Part shown: positions 18,537 through 26,235 of the stretch, in pieces
Numbering within the stretch: position 1 is the stretch's first letter
Layout: each line of letters begins with the position of its first letter
Assembly (NCBI GenBank): GCA_963700955.1
Contig: CAVOZH010000011.1
Location: 310,001-374,000, forward strand
Reading direction: 5' to 3'
Length of the DNA: 64,000 nucleotides
Source: Nocardioides_C sp963700955
GTDB lineage: Bacteria > Actinomycetota > Actinomycetes > Propionibacteriales > Nocardioidaceae
Notes under the pieces: model-generated
What the model saw: only the letters and a program-made list of their open reading frames with translations
What the model was told of the DNA's origin: nothing
Databases searched by the model: none
Translations under genes and position numbers: made by a program

Positions 18537-19493
18537 TCAGCTCTCCTGGGTGGGTGACGCGACGATGAGGCAGGCCAGGCGCTGGCCGTGGCTGCCCGGG
18601 GTGGCATGGGCGAAGACGACGTCGGCCGCGGTCACGTCGAGCGGGGCTTCGGCCGGGTGGCGAAGGCGCACCACGTCACCGACCGCGAGGTCGGCGAGGT
18701 CGACCGGGTCGGCCGTGGTGGCCCGGAACCGGACCGCCACCTCGACGGGGACGTCCTGGAAGCCGGCGGCGAGCCGGGCGGAGGCCTCTTCCCGCTGGGC
18801 GCGGTCGCGGTCGCTCACCACGTCGGAGGCCGAGGCGTTGAGGTAGGGCAGCAGACCGTTGAACGAGACGCACAGGGTCACGTCGTGCGCCGTGTCGCCC
18901 TGCTGGAGGACGAAGCCCGCGACGACCATCGCGTCGGAGGCGGCGGCGACCTGGGCGAGCTGAGGGCTGTACTCCACACCCACGACCGCGGGGGTCACCT
19001 CGACCAGCGACGCGAACGCGTAGCGGACCTCGGCGACCAGCCGCTCGAAGAGACCGCCGACCACGACGCTCTCGAGCTCGGTCAGCGGGCGGTCCGGCTG
19101 CTGGACCGTGCCCGGCCCGCCGAGCAGGTGGTCGACGCAGGCCATGGTCGCGGCAAGGGGCATCTGGAGCACGGCAGGCTGCTGCACCGGCTCGAGCGTG
19201 AGAACGGTGAGGTACGACGGGTCGCGCAGCGTTCCGACGTACTCCGCGTAGGTCTGCTGCTCGACCGAGACGAGGGTGAACTGCGAGAGCGAGCGCAGCG
19301 CGGACGTCATCACGGTCGACGCCTGGCGCGCGTAGGTCTCGAACGCGATCTGCAGCATCCGGGAGTTCTCGCGCGAGAGCTTCACGGGTCGCCGGAAGTC
19401 GTACGGCGCCGGCTCCGTCTGCGCAGCGCGACGTCCCCCGTGCGTGGAGGACGCGATCACGCGCGCGGGGTGTGCGGAGGAGGAGACGGTCAC
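18537..19493 (-). CDS. fliM: flagellar switch protein FliM lacking the CheY-binding N-terminus
   Basis: The 318-residue C-ring protein couples FliG to FliN and normally receives CheY-P. The region from PYDFRRPVKLSRENSRML (residue ~30) onward is typical FliM: middle domain ~45-235, then a C-terminal SpoA-like domain. The conserved N-terminal peptide LSQxEIDALL that binds CheY-P is absent; residues 1-28 are Ser/Ala/His-rich. GTG at 19493 lies seven bases after the -10 element of a sigma-28-type promoter, implying a leaderless transcript and supporting this start. Reading upstream in frame does not recover the peptide. Confidence 0.93.
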   Translation of the reverse strand: MTVSSSAHPARVIASSTHGGRRAAQTEPAPYDFRRPVKLSRENSRMLQIAFETYARQASTVMTSALRSLSQFTLVSVEQQTYAEYVGTLRDPSYLTVLTLEPVQQPAVLQMPLAATMACVDHLLGGPGTVQQPDRPLTELESVVVGGLFERLVAEVRYAFASLVEVTPAVVGVEYSPQLAQVAAASDAMVVAGFVLQQGDTAHDVTLCVSFNGLLPYLNASASDVVSDRDRAQREEASARLAAGFQDVPVEVAVRFRATTADPVDLADLAVGDVVRLRHPAEAPLDVTAADVVFAHATPGSHGQRLACLIVASPTQES

Positions 19494-19500
19494 GAAGGCC

Positions 19501-19528
19501 GTATCGGCCCGTCGTGCCGCGACCTGAG
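19501..19528 (-). promoter_or_regulatory. sigma-28-type promoter of fliM
   Basis: Minus strand: CTCAGGTCG, then GCCGATAC, with TCAG-N15-GCCGAT spacing. The -10 element ends seven bases before the fliM GTG, so transcription should begin at or next to the start codon. Confidence 0.85.
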
Positions 19529-19584
19529 CAGAAACGTGAAGACCGGACGCCGCGAGGGTGCCCCGCCGGTGGGTCAGGCCGGCG

Positions 19585-20019
19585 TCACTGGGTCACGAAG
19601 TCCGTGAAGTACACCTCCATGACCTCACCGTCGTAGCGCTTGTCCAGCTCGTCGAGGAGCTGCTCCTTCATGTGGGTCCGCGTCTTCTTGTCGGTGAGCT
19701 CAGCCATCGTGCTGCCGCTGAACAGCTCGATCGTGGCGTCGAGCGCCTTGCTCCCCTCGACCCCCTCGACCCCCTCGACTGCCTGGAGGGCGATGCCGAT
19801 CTTGAGGTAGTGACCACCCTGGAGGTTGATCTGGATCGGCTCGAGCTGGAGCACCTCGCCGGGCTTCGGGCCCTCCTCCGCTCCCGCCGGCCGGATCATG
19901 AACCACCAGGCGGCCGCGGCCACGGCGATCACCACGAGCAGCACGAGGAGCAGCTTCTTCTTGCTCTTCGTGGGCTCCTCCACCTCGGCGGTCTCGACAA
20001 CCGCCTCTGTCACACTCAT
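19585..20019 (-). CDS. fliL: flagellar basal-body-associated protein FliL
   Basis: The 144-residue protein has a short cytosolic N-terminus, one membrane helix (residues ~21-42) and an extracytoplasmic FliL domain. In the family it rings the stator and stabilises it. A small internal repeat (EGVEGVEG, encoded by three near-identical 9-base units) sits near residue 85. It follows motB by 13 bases and is the last gene of the flbD-motA-motB-fliL unit; the fliM promoter lies just after it. Confidence 0.9.
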   Translation of the reverse strand: MSVTEAVVETAEVEEPTKSKKKLLLVLLVVIAVAAAAWWFMIRPAGAEEGPKPGEVLQLEPIQINLQGGHYLKIGIALQAVEGVEGVEGSKALDATIELFSGSTMAELTDKKTRTHMKEQLLDELDKRYDGEVMEVYFTDFVTQ

Positions 20020-20032
20020 GTCTGGTCCTCCT

Positions 20033-20902
20033 CTAGGCCCGGTCCACCAGGACCGTCTCGAACAGTGCGCGGGTGGCCTCGTCGGCTCCGGAGACCACGA
20101 CGATGTCGACCCTCTTGTTGAGGACCAGCGCGCGGGGGTCCGACGGGGCGATCAACGGCTTCTCGTGGCCGAAGGCGACCGCCGACAGCCGGTCCCCCTC
20201 GATCCCGCGACGCTCGTTCAGGTAGCGCAGCACGGTCACCGCGCGAGCGGACGAGAGGTCCCAGTCCGACGCGTAGAACTTCGGCTTCACCTTCACCTGG
20301 TTGGTGTGCCCGTCGATGTCGAGCTGGTCCGGGATGTCCTGCAGGATCGGAGCGAGTACGTCGAGCACCCGCCGGCCCCGGGCGGTCAGGTCCGCGACGT
20401 CCGAGGCGAAGACGATGTGCCGTGAGACGAGGCTGATGGTCAGGCCGCGGCTGTCGATCTTCATGCGGACGTCCTCGCGGAGCCCGTGCTTCTGCAGCGC
20501 GGCGTCGATGCGGCGGCGGAGGTCGTCGAGACGCTTCACCTCGGCCACCGCCTCGGCGTAGCGGTCCCGGTTGTCCTCCTGGGCGGTGGCCGACCGGGGG
20601 TGCTGCTGGGTGCTCGGGGGCTGCGCCCCCTCCATGCTCATCGGCTCGACCGGGCTCATCGGCTGCGTTCCGGGCTCGGGCATCACGGCCTGCGATCCCT
20701 GGAACGGCGACGACGTGCTCCCGAAGCCGGCCGCCATGCCCTCCTTGAGCATCTCGAAGCGCTTCTGGTCGACCTGGCTGATCGCGAAGAGCACGATGAA
20801 CAGCACCATCAGCAACGTGATCATGTCGGCGTACGTGATCAGCCAGCGCTCGTGGTTGTCGTGCTCCTCCTCCATCACCCGTCGGCGTCGCGTGGTAGCC
20901 AT
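20033..20902 (-). CDS. motB: flagellar stator protein MotB
   Basis: MotB (289 residues) anchors the stator to peptidoglycan and carries the ion-path aspartate. The single helix at ~20-43 includes WLITYADMITLLM with D26 as the proton/sodium-binding residue. A Met/Pro/Gln-rich linker (~60-120) leads to an OmpA-like peptidoglycan-binding domain (~150-285, with DIDGHTNQV and VLNKRVDIVV). ATG start one base after the motA stop. Ion specificity cannot be told from sequence alone. Confidence 0.95.
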   Translation of the reverse strand: MATTRRRRVMEEEHDNHERWLITYADMITLLMVLFIVLFAISQVDQKRFEMLKEGMAAGFGSTSSPFQGSQAVMPEPGTQPMSPVEPMSMEGAQPPSTQQHPRSATAQEDNRDRYAEAVAEVKRLDDLRRRIDAALQKHGLREDVRMKIDSRGLTISLVSRHIVFASDVADLTARGRRVLDVLAPILQDIPDQLDIDGHTNQVKVKPKFYASDWDLSSARAVTVLRYLNERRGIEGDRLSAVAFGHEKPLIAPSDPRALVLNKRVDIVVVSGADEATRALFETVLVDRA

Positions 20903-20903
20903 G

Positions 20904-21677
20904 TCAGGCCGCCTTGGGCTGTTCGTCGCGCTGGGCCTGGGGCAGGAGCGACCGGAGCCGCTGCGCGATGACGCGCGGGTTGCTGCCGGCCTGGATCGCC
21001 ATCACGCCCTCGATCACGAGCTCCATCCGCGAGGCCTCGAGCTCGCCGATCCGCATCAGGCGGCTGCCGATGGGCAGCCAGACCAGGTTGGCCGACAGCA
21101 CGCCCCACAGAGTGGCGATGAAGGCGCCGGCGATCAGGTGGCCGAGCTTGTCCGGCTCGGAGAGGTTCTCGAGCACGTGGACGAGGCCCATGACGGTGCC
21201 GATGATGCCGATCGTGGGGGCGTAGCCGCCCATCGCGTTGAAGAACTTCGCGGAGTGCTTGTCGTCGAGCCGCTTCGCGTGCAGCTCGGCCTCCAGGATC
21301 TCCCGGAGCTCCTCGGGGTCGGTTCCGTCCACGGCGAGTGCGACCCCCCGCTTGAGGAAGTCGTCGTCGACGTCCTTGACCGCCTCCTCGAGCATGAGCA
21401 GGCCCTGACGGCGTGCCTTGTCGGCCAGGGACACCACGACGGGCACCAGCTCCGCGGCGGGGGCCTGTTTCCAGACCATCGCCCTCTTGAGCGAGTGCAG
21501 GGCGCGCTTGCCGTCGGCCATCGTCCCGCCCGCGAGGGCGGCACCGACGGTTCCGCCGAGGACCAGGAGGATCGGCGGCACGAGGAGCAGCGACATCGGG
21601 CTGCCACCCTCCATCACGTTGGCAGCGAGGATGGCGGTGATCCCGAGGCCGATGCCGATCGGGGTCGCGCGGTCCAT
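20904..21677 (-). CDS. motA: flagellar stator protein MotA
   Basis: The 257-residue stator protein has four membrane helices (~5-22, 31-50, ~150-170, ~185-205), a large cytosolic loop that contacts FliG, and the family stretch GGYAPTIGIIGTVMGLVHVL before helix three. The ATG overlaps the flbD stop as TGATG, so the two are coupled. Confidence 0.95.
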   Translation of the reverse strand: MDRATPIGIGLGITAILAANVMEGGSPMSLLLVPPILLVLGGTVGAALAGGTMADGKRALHSLKRAMVWKQAPAAELVPVVVSLADKARRQGLLMLEEAVKDVDDDFLKRGVALAVDGTDPEELREILEAELHAKRLDDKHSAKFFNAMGGYAPTIGIIGTVMGLVHVLENLSEPDKLGHLIAGAFIATLWGVLSANLVWLPIGSRLMRIGELEASRMELVIEGVMAIQAGSNPRVIAQRLRSLLPQAQRDEQPKAA

Positions 21678-21985
21678 CAGCCCTCCCGCAGCGGCGAGCC
21701 GACCGGGAGGTCGTCCGGGCCGGGCACGGCGGCGAGACGGTTGCGGCGCACGACCGACCGCTCGGACGCGTCGAGGGTGCGTGCGGAGTCCATGGAGCCA
21801 GCAGCCGAGAGAAGGCGTGCGCGGTACTCCATGACGGCCGCGACCACGTCGGCGAGCGACTCGCGCACGAGGTACTTCGTGCCGTCGACGAGGGTGATCA
21901 CCGTGTCGGGAGTCTCGTCCACCCGCTCGATCAGGTCGGGGTTGAGGGCGAACGGCATCCCGGTGAGACGCGTAAGCGTGACCAT
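21677..21985 (-). CDS. flbD: FlbD-family flagellar protein
   Basis: The 102-residue protein begins MVTLTRLTGMPFALNPDLIE, the signature of the short FlbD family found beside motA in Gram-positive flagellar loci. Its function is not established; it should not be confused with the Caulobacter regulator FlbD. The N-terminal ~65 residues are the conserved part and the tail is basic and variable. I chose the ATG at 21985: an upstream in-frame start at 22045 falls inside the -10 element of the promoter. Confidence 0.85.
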   Translation of the reverse strand: MVTLTRLTGMPFALNPDLIERVDETPDTVITLVDGTKYLVRESLADVVAAVMEYRARLLSAAGSMDSARTLDASERSVVRRNRLAAVPGPDDLPVGSPLREG

Positions 21986-22041
21986 CTGCGCACCATCCTT
22001 GTGCCGTGGAGAACAGGGCCGTCCGTGGCCCTGCCCCAGGT

Positions 22042-22069
22042 TCATCGGCCGATCGCCGACGAACCTGAG
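22042..22069 (-). promoter_or_regulatory. sigma-28-type promoter of flbD-motA-motB-fliL
   Basis: Minus strand: CTCAGGTTCG, then GCCGATGA, with TCAG-N15-GCCGAT spacing. The -10 element ends 56 bases before the flbD ATG. Confidence 0.85.
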
Positions 22070-22088
22070 CAGTTCGAGCCGTCGAGCG

Positions 22089-22949
22089 TCAGCGCTTGAT
22101 GTTCACGAGCTCCTCGAGCACCTGGTCCGAGGTCGTGATCACACGCGAGGTGGCCTGGAAGCCGCGCTGGGCGATGATCAGGTTGGTGAACTCCTGCGCG
22201 AGGTCGACGTTGGACATCTCCAGCGAGCCGCCGACGAGCGAGCCGAGGCGGCCTGCTCCGGGCGAGCCGACCTGGGCGGCGCCCGAGTTCGTGCTCTCGC
22301 GGAAGGCGGTGTCGCCCGCGCGGTCGAGGCCCGCGGGGTTCACGAAGTTCGCCAGGGCGAGCTGGCCGAGCGAGCGGCGGCTGCCGTCGTCGAAGACGCC
22401 TGTGATGATCCCGTCGGCGCCGATGCCGTAGGAACGCAGGCCGCTGGTCTCGTCGGCGAGCTCGGGGACCTTCAGGGGCTCCAGCGTCGTCCCGAGCACC
22501 CCGTTGGTGGCGTTGTAGCCCCTGACGATGTCGCCGTCGAGGGTGACCAGGTTCCCGGCGCTGTCGAAGTTGAACGCGCCCGCGCGGGTGTAGAGGTTCT
22601 CGCCGTTGCGACCGACCACGAAGAAGCCGTCGCCCTGGATCATCAGGTCGGTCGCCCGGCCGGTGACCTGGGCCGAGCCCTGGTTGAAGTTCGTGGTGGT
22701 GCCGCCGACCGAGACGCCGAGGCCGACCTGGATCGGGTTCGTGCCGCCCCGTGCCGCGGGGGTGCCGCCAGGGCCCGCGGCGACCGGCGCACCGGCGCTC
22801 GTCAGCATCTGGCTGAGCGTGTCCTGGAAGACGATGCCGTTGCCCTTGAAGCCGGCCGTGTTGGCGTTGGCGATGTTGTTGCCGGTGACGTCCAGCATGG
22901 TCTGGTTCACACGGAGGCCGCTGATCGCGGAGAAGAGGGAGCGGAGCAT
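22089..22949 (-). CDS. flgE: flagellar hook/distal rod protein (FlgE/FlgG class)
   Basis: The 286-residue protein has the rod-hook N-terminus (LFSAISGLRVNQTMLDVTGNNIANANTAGFKG), the FlgE/F/G core motif LMIQGDGFFVVGRNGENLYT near residue 107, and the conserved C-terminus (NVDLAQEFTNLIIAQRGFQ). It is short for a hook protein and near FlgG length, so a large outer hook domain is missing. Placement after fliK and flgD argues for the hook subunit. It is the only FlgE/F/G-class gene here. A 96-bp gap separates it from flgD; no sigma-28 element is in that gap. The ATG is preceded by AAGGAACC. Confidence 0.88.
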   Translation of the reverse strand: MLRSLFSAISGLRVNQTMLDVTGNNIANANTAGFKGNGIVFQDTLSQMLTSAGAPVAAGPGGTPAARGGTNPIQVGLGVSVGGTTTNFNQGSAQVTGRATDLMIQGDGFFVVGRNGENLYTRAGAFNFDSAGNLVTLDGDIVRGYNATNGVLGTTLEPLKVPELADETSGLRSYGIGADGIITGVFDDGSRRSLGQLALANFVNPAGLDRAGDTAFRESTNSGAAQVGSPGAGRLGSLVGGSLEMSNVDLAQEFTNLIIAQRGFQATSRVITTSDQVLEELVNIKR

Positions 22950-23045
22950 GGGGGGTTCCTTTCGGGGGGCCGGGCCTGGGTGGGTCCGGGGTCTGGGGAT
23001 GTCGCCCGAGGTCTGGGGGTTTGGCTTGCGGGGGTGTCCGGCGGG

Positions 23046-23459
23046 TCAGGCCTTCACTGTGACGATCTGGCTCAGCGCCACCTCGGCGTCGCCGACGCCC
23101 AGGAGCGGGCCGCTGGGTCCGAAGCGCACCGAGGAGACGGCGCCGGTGGCCTCGTTGCCGTCGGCGTCGGTGTAGGTCACCGTCCGGCCGACCAGGCTGC
23201 TCGCGCCGAAGGCCATCTGGGCCGAGAACGACTGCTCGGACTGGTCGGCGACCTTCCCGAGCTTCTCGAGCGAGGTGAACTGAGCGGTCTGGGCGAGGAA
23301 CTCCGACGAGTCGGTCGGGTTCATCGGGTCCTGGTTGCGCAGCTGGGCGACCATCAGCTTCAGGAAGGTGTCCTGGTCGAGCTGGGACGTCGCCGACGCC
23401 GCCGGTGAGGACGTACCTGCTGTGGATGCGCCTGGCACCGCGGAGAGCGGGAAGATCAC
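23046..23459 (-). CDS. flgD: flagellar hook cap/scaffold protein FlgD
   Basis: The 137-residue protein has the conserved N-terminal core LDQDTFLKLMVAQLRNQDPMNPTDSSEFLAQTAQFTSLE (residues ~27-65, given here only as a landmark by its ends LDQDTF and TSLE) and a short C-terminal strand domain. It caps the growing hook. Length is at the short end, lacking the extra Ig-like domain of enterobacterial FlgD. GTG start nine bases after the fliK stop. Confidence 0.93.
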   Translation of the reverse strand: MIFPLSAVPGASTAGTSSPAASATSQLDQDTFLKLMVAQLRNQDPMNPTDSSEFLAQTAQFTSLEKLGKVADQSEQSFSAQMAFGASSLVGRTVTYTDADGNEATGAVSSVRFGPSGPLLGVGDAEVALSQIVTVKA

Positions 23460-23468
23460 GGTGGTCTC

Positions 23469-24761
23469 CTAGAGGTTGAGGTCGAGCGTGGACGTGGTCG
23501 AGGTGGGCCCACCGGGGCGACCGGTCGGTCGGGCGCCGAGGCGTACGTCGGCAGTGGGGCTGGTCCGGCCGGCGCCGCCGTCGTGGCCGCCGTTCTGGCG
23601 ACCGTCGTGGCCGCTTCCGGTCTCTGCGTGGGTGTCGGCGAGGGCCGGGCCTCCGCGACCCGCGTTTGCGTGCTGGTCGTTCGGGTCGCCACCGGCGGGG
23701 TGCTGCGAGGTGCTCGACGAGGAGGTGAAGGTCGTGGCGCCGGTGGACAGGTCACGGAGCGTCACGTGCCCGGCGCCGGCGCCGGTGAGCTCGAGCAGTG
23801 AGCGCAGGTGCGGCGAACCGTCGCGGAGTGCCTCGCGCGCCTGCGCACCGGCCGAGAGGGTGACGTCGACATTCCCGTTCCTGACGGTCAGGACCACCTT
23901 CACCTCCCCGAGGTCGGCGGGGTGCAGCCGCAGGGTGAGCCGGTGCGTACCTTCTCCCCGGCTGACCAGTCGCGTGACCTGGCCGAAGACCTGCTCGGTG
24001 ACCGCGTTGCCACGCACCGCCTTCTGCGACGACGTCGCGCCGGTGCCGACCGCCGAGACCTGCGCCGTGGCTGCGACCGGGGCCAGGGCTCCGGAGCTCA
24101 CGGGCCCGGCCTGCTCCGACGGGCCGTTCGCCGCTGCCGAGGCGCCACCGGCGGCCCCCTCGGCAGGCTTCCCGTTGCCCGTGTCGGTCGTGTCCACGGC
24201 CTGTTCCGTGCCGGGGTCGGCCGCCTCCGCGGCGGCCGCGGCGGTGGGGTCGGTCTCCGTGGCGGTGGGGATCCCCGGGCCGGCGGCGGTCACCGGGGCA
24301 GCCGAGGTGCCCTCCTGCGGGACCGCGACCGCGGATGTCCCCGCGGCCGGGGTCGTCGTGGCTGACGCGGCAGCGGCGAGAGACGCGACGAGCCCTGAGG
24401 CGGCCGCGGCAGTGGGGTCGGTCTCCGTGGCGGGAGTCGCGGCGGCGTCCGCCGTCGTACTGTCGGGGTCTCCGTTCGCGTGAGCCGCCACCGGACCGGG
24501 CGCCGCGACCGGACCAGGCGGCGTCACCAGGCCGGCGAGCAGCGTCGCCAGGACGTCGGGCGGTACGACGGAGGGTGCGACCCCGTCCTCCGGCATCGCC
24601 GCGGCCGGTTCTGCCAGGGCACCGCTGGACGGCGTCTCCGGCGCGCTGTCGCACGCGAGGTGCTGCTCCACGAGCGAGGCGAAGTCGGCACCGGCGCCGG
24701 ACGTGGACGGACCGGCGGACGCGGGAGCCGCGACCGGGGCGGCCACAGGGCTGATCGTCAT
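23469..24761 (-). CDS. fliK: flagellar hook-length control protein FliK
   Basis: The 430-residue protein has a long, low-complexity Ala/Pro/Thr-rich N-terminal region (~1-255), a Flg_hook domain (~260-345, with HRLTLRLHPADLGEVKVVL), and a Gly/His/Ser-rich tail. This is the usual FliK plan: a secreted ruler whose C-terminal domain triggers FlhB. An 11-residue segment, ATETDPTAAAA, occurs twice near residues 110 and 166. The ATG overlaps the stop of the upstream NlpC/SLT gene. Confidence 0.9.
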   Translation of the reverse strand: MTISPVAAPVAAPASAGPSTSGAGADFASLVEQHLACDSAPETPSSGALAEPAAAMPEDGVAPSVVPPDVLATLLAGLVTPPGPVAAPGPVAAHANGDPDSTTADAAATPATETDPTAAAASGLVASLAAAASATTTPAAGTSAVAVPQEGTSAAPVTAAGPGIPTATETDPTAAAAAEAADPGTEQAVDTTDTGNGKPAEGAAGGASAAANGPSEQAGPVSSGALAPVAATAQVSAVGTGATSSQKAVRGNAVTEQVFGQVTRLVSRGEGTHRLTLRLHPADLGEVKVVLTVRNGNVDVTLSAGAQAREALRDGSPHLRSLLELTGAGAGHVTLRDLSTGATTFTSSSSTSQHPAGGDPNDQHANAGRGGPALADTHAETGSGHDGRQNGGHDGGAGRTSPTADVRLGARPTGRPGGPTSTTSTLDLNL

Positions 24762-25780
24762 GCGCGCTCCAGTGCAGCCTTGTGTGCCAGCACAGCCGGC
24801 ACGTAGTTACGGGTCTCCGGGTAGGGCGGGATCGCGTTGTAGCGCTTCACCGCGCCCGGCCCGGCGTTGTACGCGGCGAGGGCGAGGTCGACCCGGCCGA
24901 ACTCGGAGATCAGGTCCTTGAGCAGGCGCGCCGCGCCGTCGACGGCCTGAGCGGGGTCGAACGGGTTCGCCACACCGAGCCCTGCCGCCGTGCCCGGCAT
25001 CAGCTGCATGAGGCCCTGGGCGCCCGCGGGGCTGACCGCGCGGGCGTTGAAGCCGGACTCCTGCTGCGCGACCGCAGCCAGCAGCGTGGGGCTGATCCCG
25101 TGCCGCTGCGCGGCCTGGGTGAAGAGCGAGGCGTAGGGCGTCCCGCCTGGAAGCGACGAGACACCAGCGACTCCACGGGTCGCCACTGTCGAGGCCACCG
25201 GCTGGTCGGGAAGGATGCGCCGGATCGCGGTGGGCTTCTCGTACACGTCGGCCACCCGCACGTCGAGCCCGGTGCGTGGCGCCTCGATCATCTTGCCGCC
25301 GCCGATGTAGATCGCCACGTGGTCGACCGGGCTGTCGAAGGCCAGGATGTCGCCGGGCCGCGCCTCGGCGAGGCTCGCGACAGGACGCCCGGCCGTGGCC
25401 TGCTGGTAGGAGACCCGCGGCAGGTCGATGCCGAACTTCTTGTAGACGAGCTGGACGAGCCCGGAGCAGTCGAGCCCCTTGGCCGGGTCGGTGCCGCCCC
25501 AGACGTACGGGATGCCGAGGTACTTCCGGGCCTCGTCGACGACGGCCTGCGCCTCCGCCGTACCGACGGCCGGCGCGGCCGAAGCCACCGGGCCGGCCGA
25601 GGCGAGCTGAGCGGCCCCGGTGGCGGCTGAGGCGGGTTCGGTGAGACCGGCCTGGGCGGCGCCGAGGACGGAGGAGAACCCGGTGGTCGCGGCGGACCCG
25701 CGGGCTGGTGCCGGGCCACGGAGCTGGGCGAGCTGGCCCTGGAGCTGGGCGATCCGGCCGGCTACCTCGGCGACGCTCAT
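24758..25780 (-). CDS. two-domain peptidoglycan hydrolase (NlpC/P60 plus lytic transglycosylase) inside the flagellar operon
   Basis: The 340-residue protein has a short coiled-coil-like start (residues 3-21), an Ala-rich spacer, an NlpC/P60 endopeptidase domain (~74-190) with C105 in GLDCSGLVQ, H154 in VDHVAIYIG and probable third residue E166, and a lytic transglycosylase domain (~212-335) with catalytic E241 in QQESGFNARAVS and the NAGPGAV motif. It could cut both stem peptides and glycan to let the rod through the wall, the job of FlgJ elsewhere. No signal peptide is visible; the N-terminus resembles flagellar export substrates, so export through the flagellar apparatus is likely. ATG overlaps the fliJ stop. 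Confidence 0.9.
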   Translation of the reverse strand: MSVAEVAGRIAQLQGQLAQLRGPAPARGSAATTGFSSVLGAAQAGLTEPASAATGAAQLASAGPVASAAPAVGTAEAQAVVDEARKYLGIPYVWGGTDPAKGLDCSGLVQLVYKKFGIDLPRVSYQQATAGRPVASLAEARPGDILAFDSPVDHVAIYIGGGKMIEAPRTGLDVRVADVYEKPTAIRRILPDQPVASTVATRGVAGVSSLPGGTPYASLFTQAAQRHGISPTLLAAVAQQESGFNARAVSPAGAQGLMQLMPGTAAGLGVANPFDPAQAVDGAARLLKDLISEFGRVDLALAAYNAGPGAVKRYNAIPPYPETRNYVPAVLAHKAALERA

Positions 25781-26235
25781 GCGGTCACCTCCATCGGCGC
25801 AGGAACCCTGCTGCGTAGCCAGCCCTGGGCGGCGAGCTCGTCGAGCTCCGCGGCCTCACGGCGGGCAAGCTCGGCACGACGCTCCTCGGTGCGACGCTCG
25901 AGGAGGAGCTCCACGGTGCGGACGGCCTGCCGGTCGAGCCCCCAGCGACGACGCGCCTCGTCGGCGACCGTGCCGCTGCGGCGTACCTGCTCCTGCTTCT
26001 CGGCGACGTCGTCGGCCAGCGCCCGCACCAGGAGCGTGTACACGCGGTACTCCTCGGCGGTGCCGGAGTGGAACGACGGGGCGCTGTCGAGGCGGGCCCG
26101 GGACCTGTCGGCCTCCTCCTCACGGAGGCGGTTCGCGGCCAGGGCCTGCTGGAGCCCGATCCGGCTGTCACGCTCGCGCGCCTCGCGGAGCCGGCGCACC
26201 GCGGTGAGTGCCCGGTCGGCACCGGTCGCGGTCAT
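25777..26235 (-). CDS. fliJ: flagellar export chaperone/stalk protein FliJ
   Basis: The 152-residue protein is almost entirely charged helix, consistent with the antiparallel coiled coil of FliJ, the central stalk that links the FliI ATPase to FlhA. Sequence identity in this family is low; the call rests on length, predicted coiled coil and position between fliI and the hook-length/hydrolase genes. ATG at 26235 overlaps the fliI stop; longer upstream frames belong to fliI. Confidence 0.85.
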   Translation of the reverse strand: MTATGADRALTAVRRLREARERDSRIGLQQALAANRLREEEADRSRARLDSAPSFHSGTAEEYRVYTLLVRALADDVAEKQEQVRRSGTVADEARRRWGLDRQAVRTVELLLERRTEERRAELARREAAELDELAAQGWLRSRVPAPMEVTA

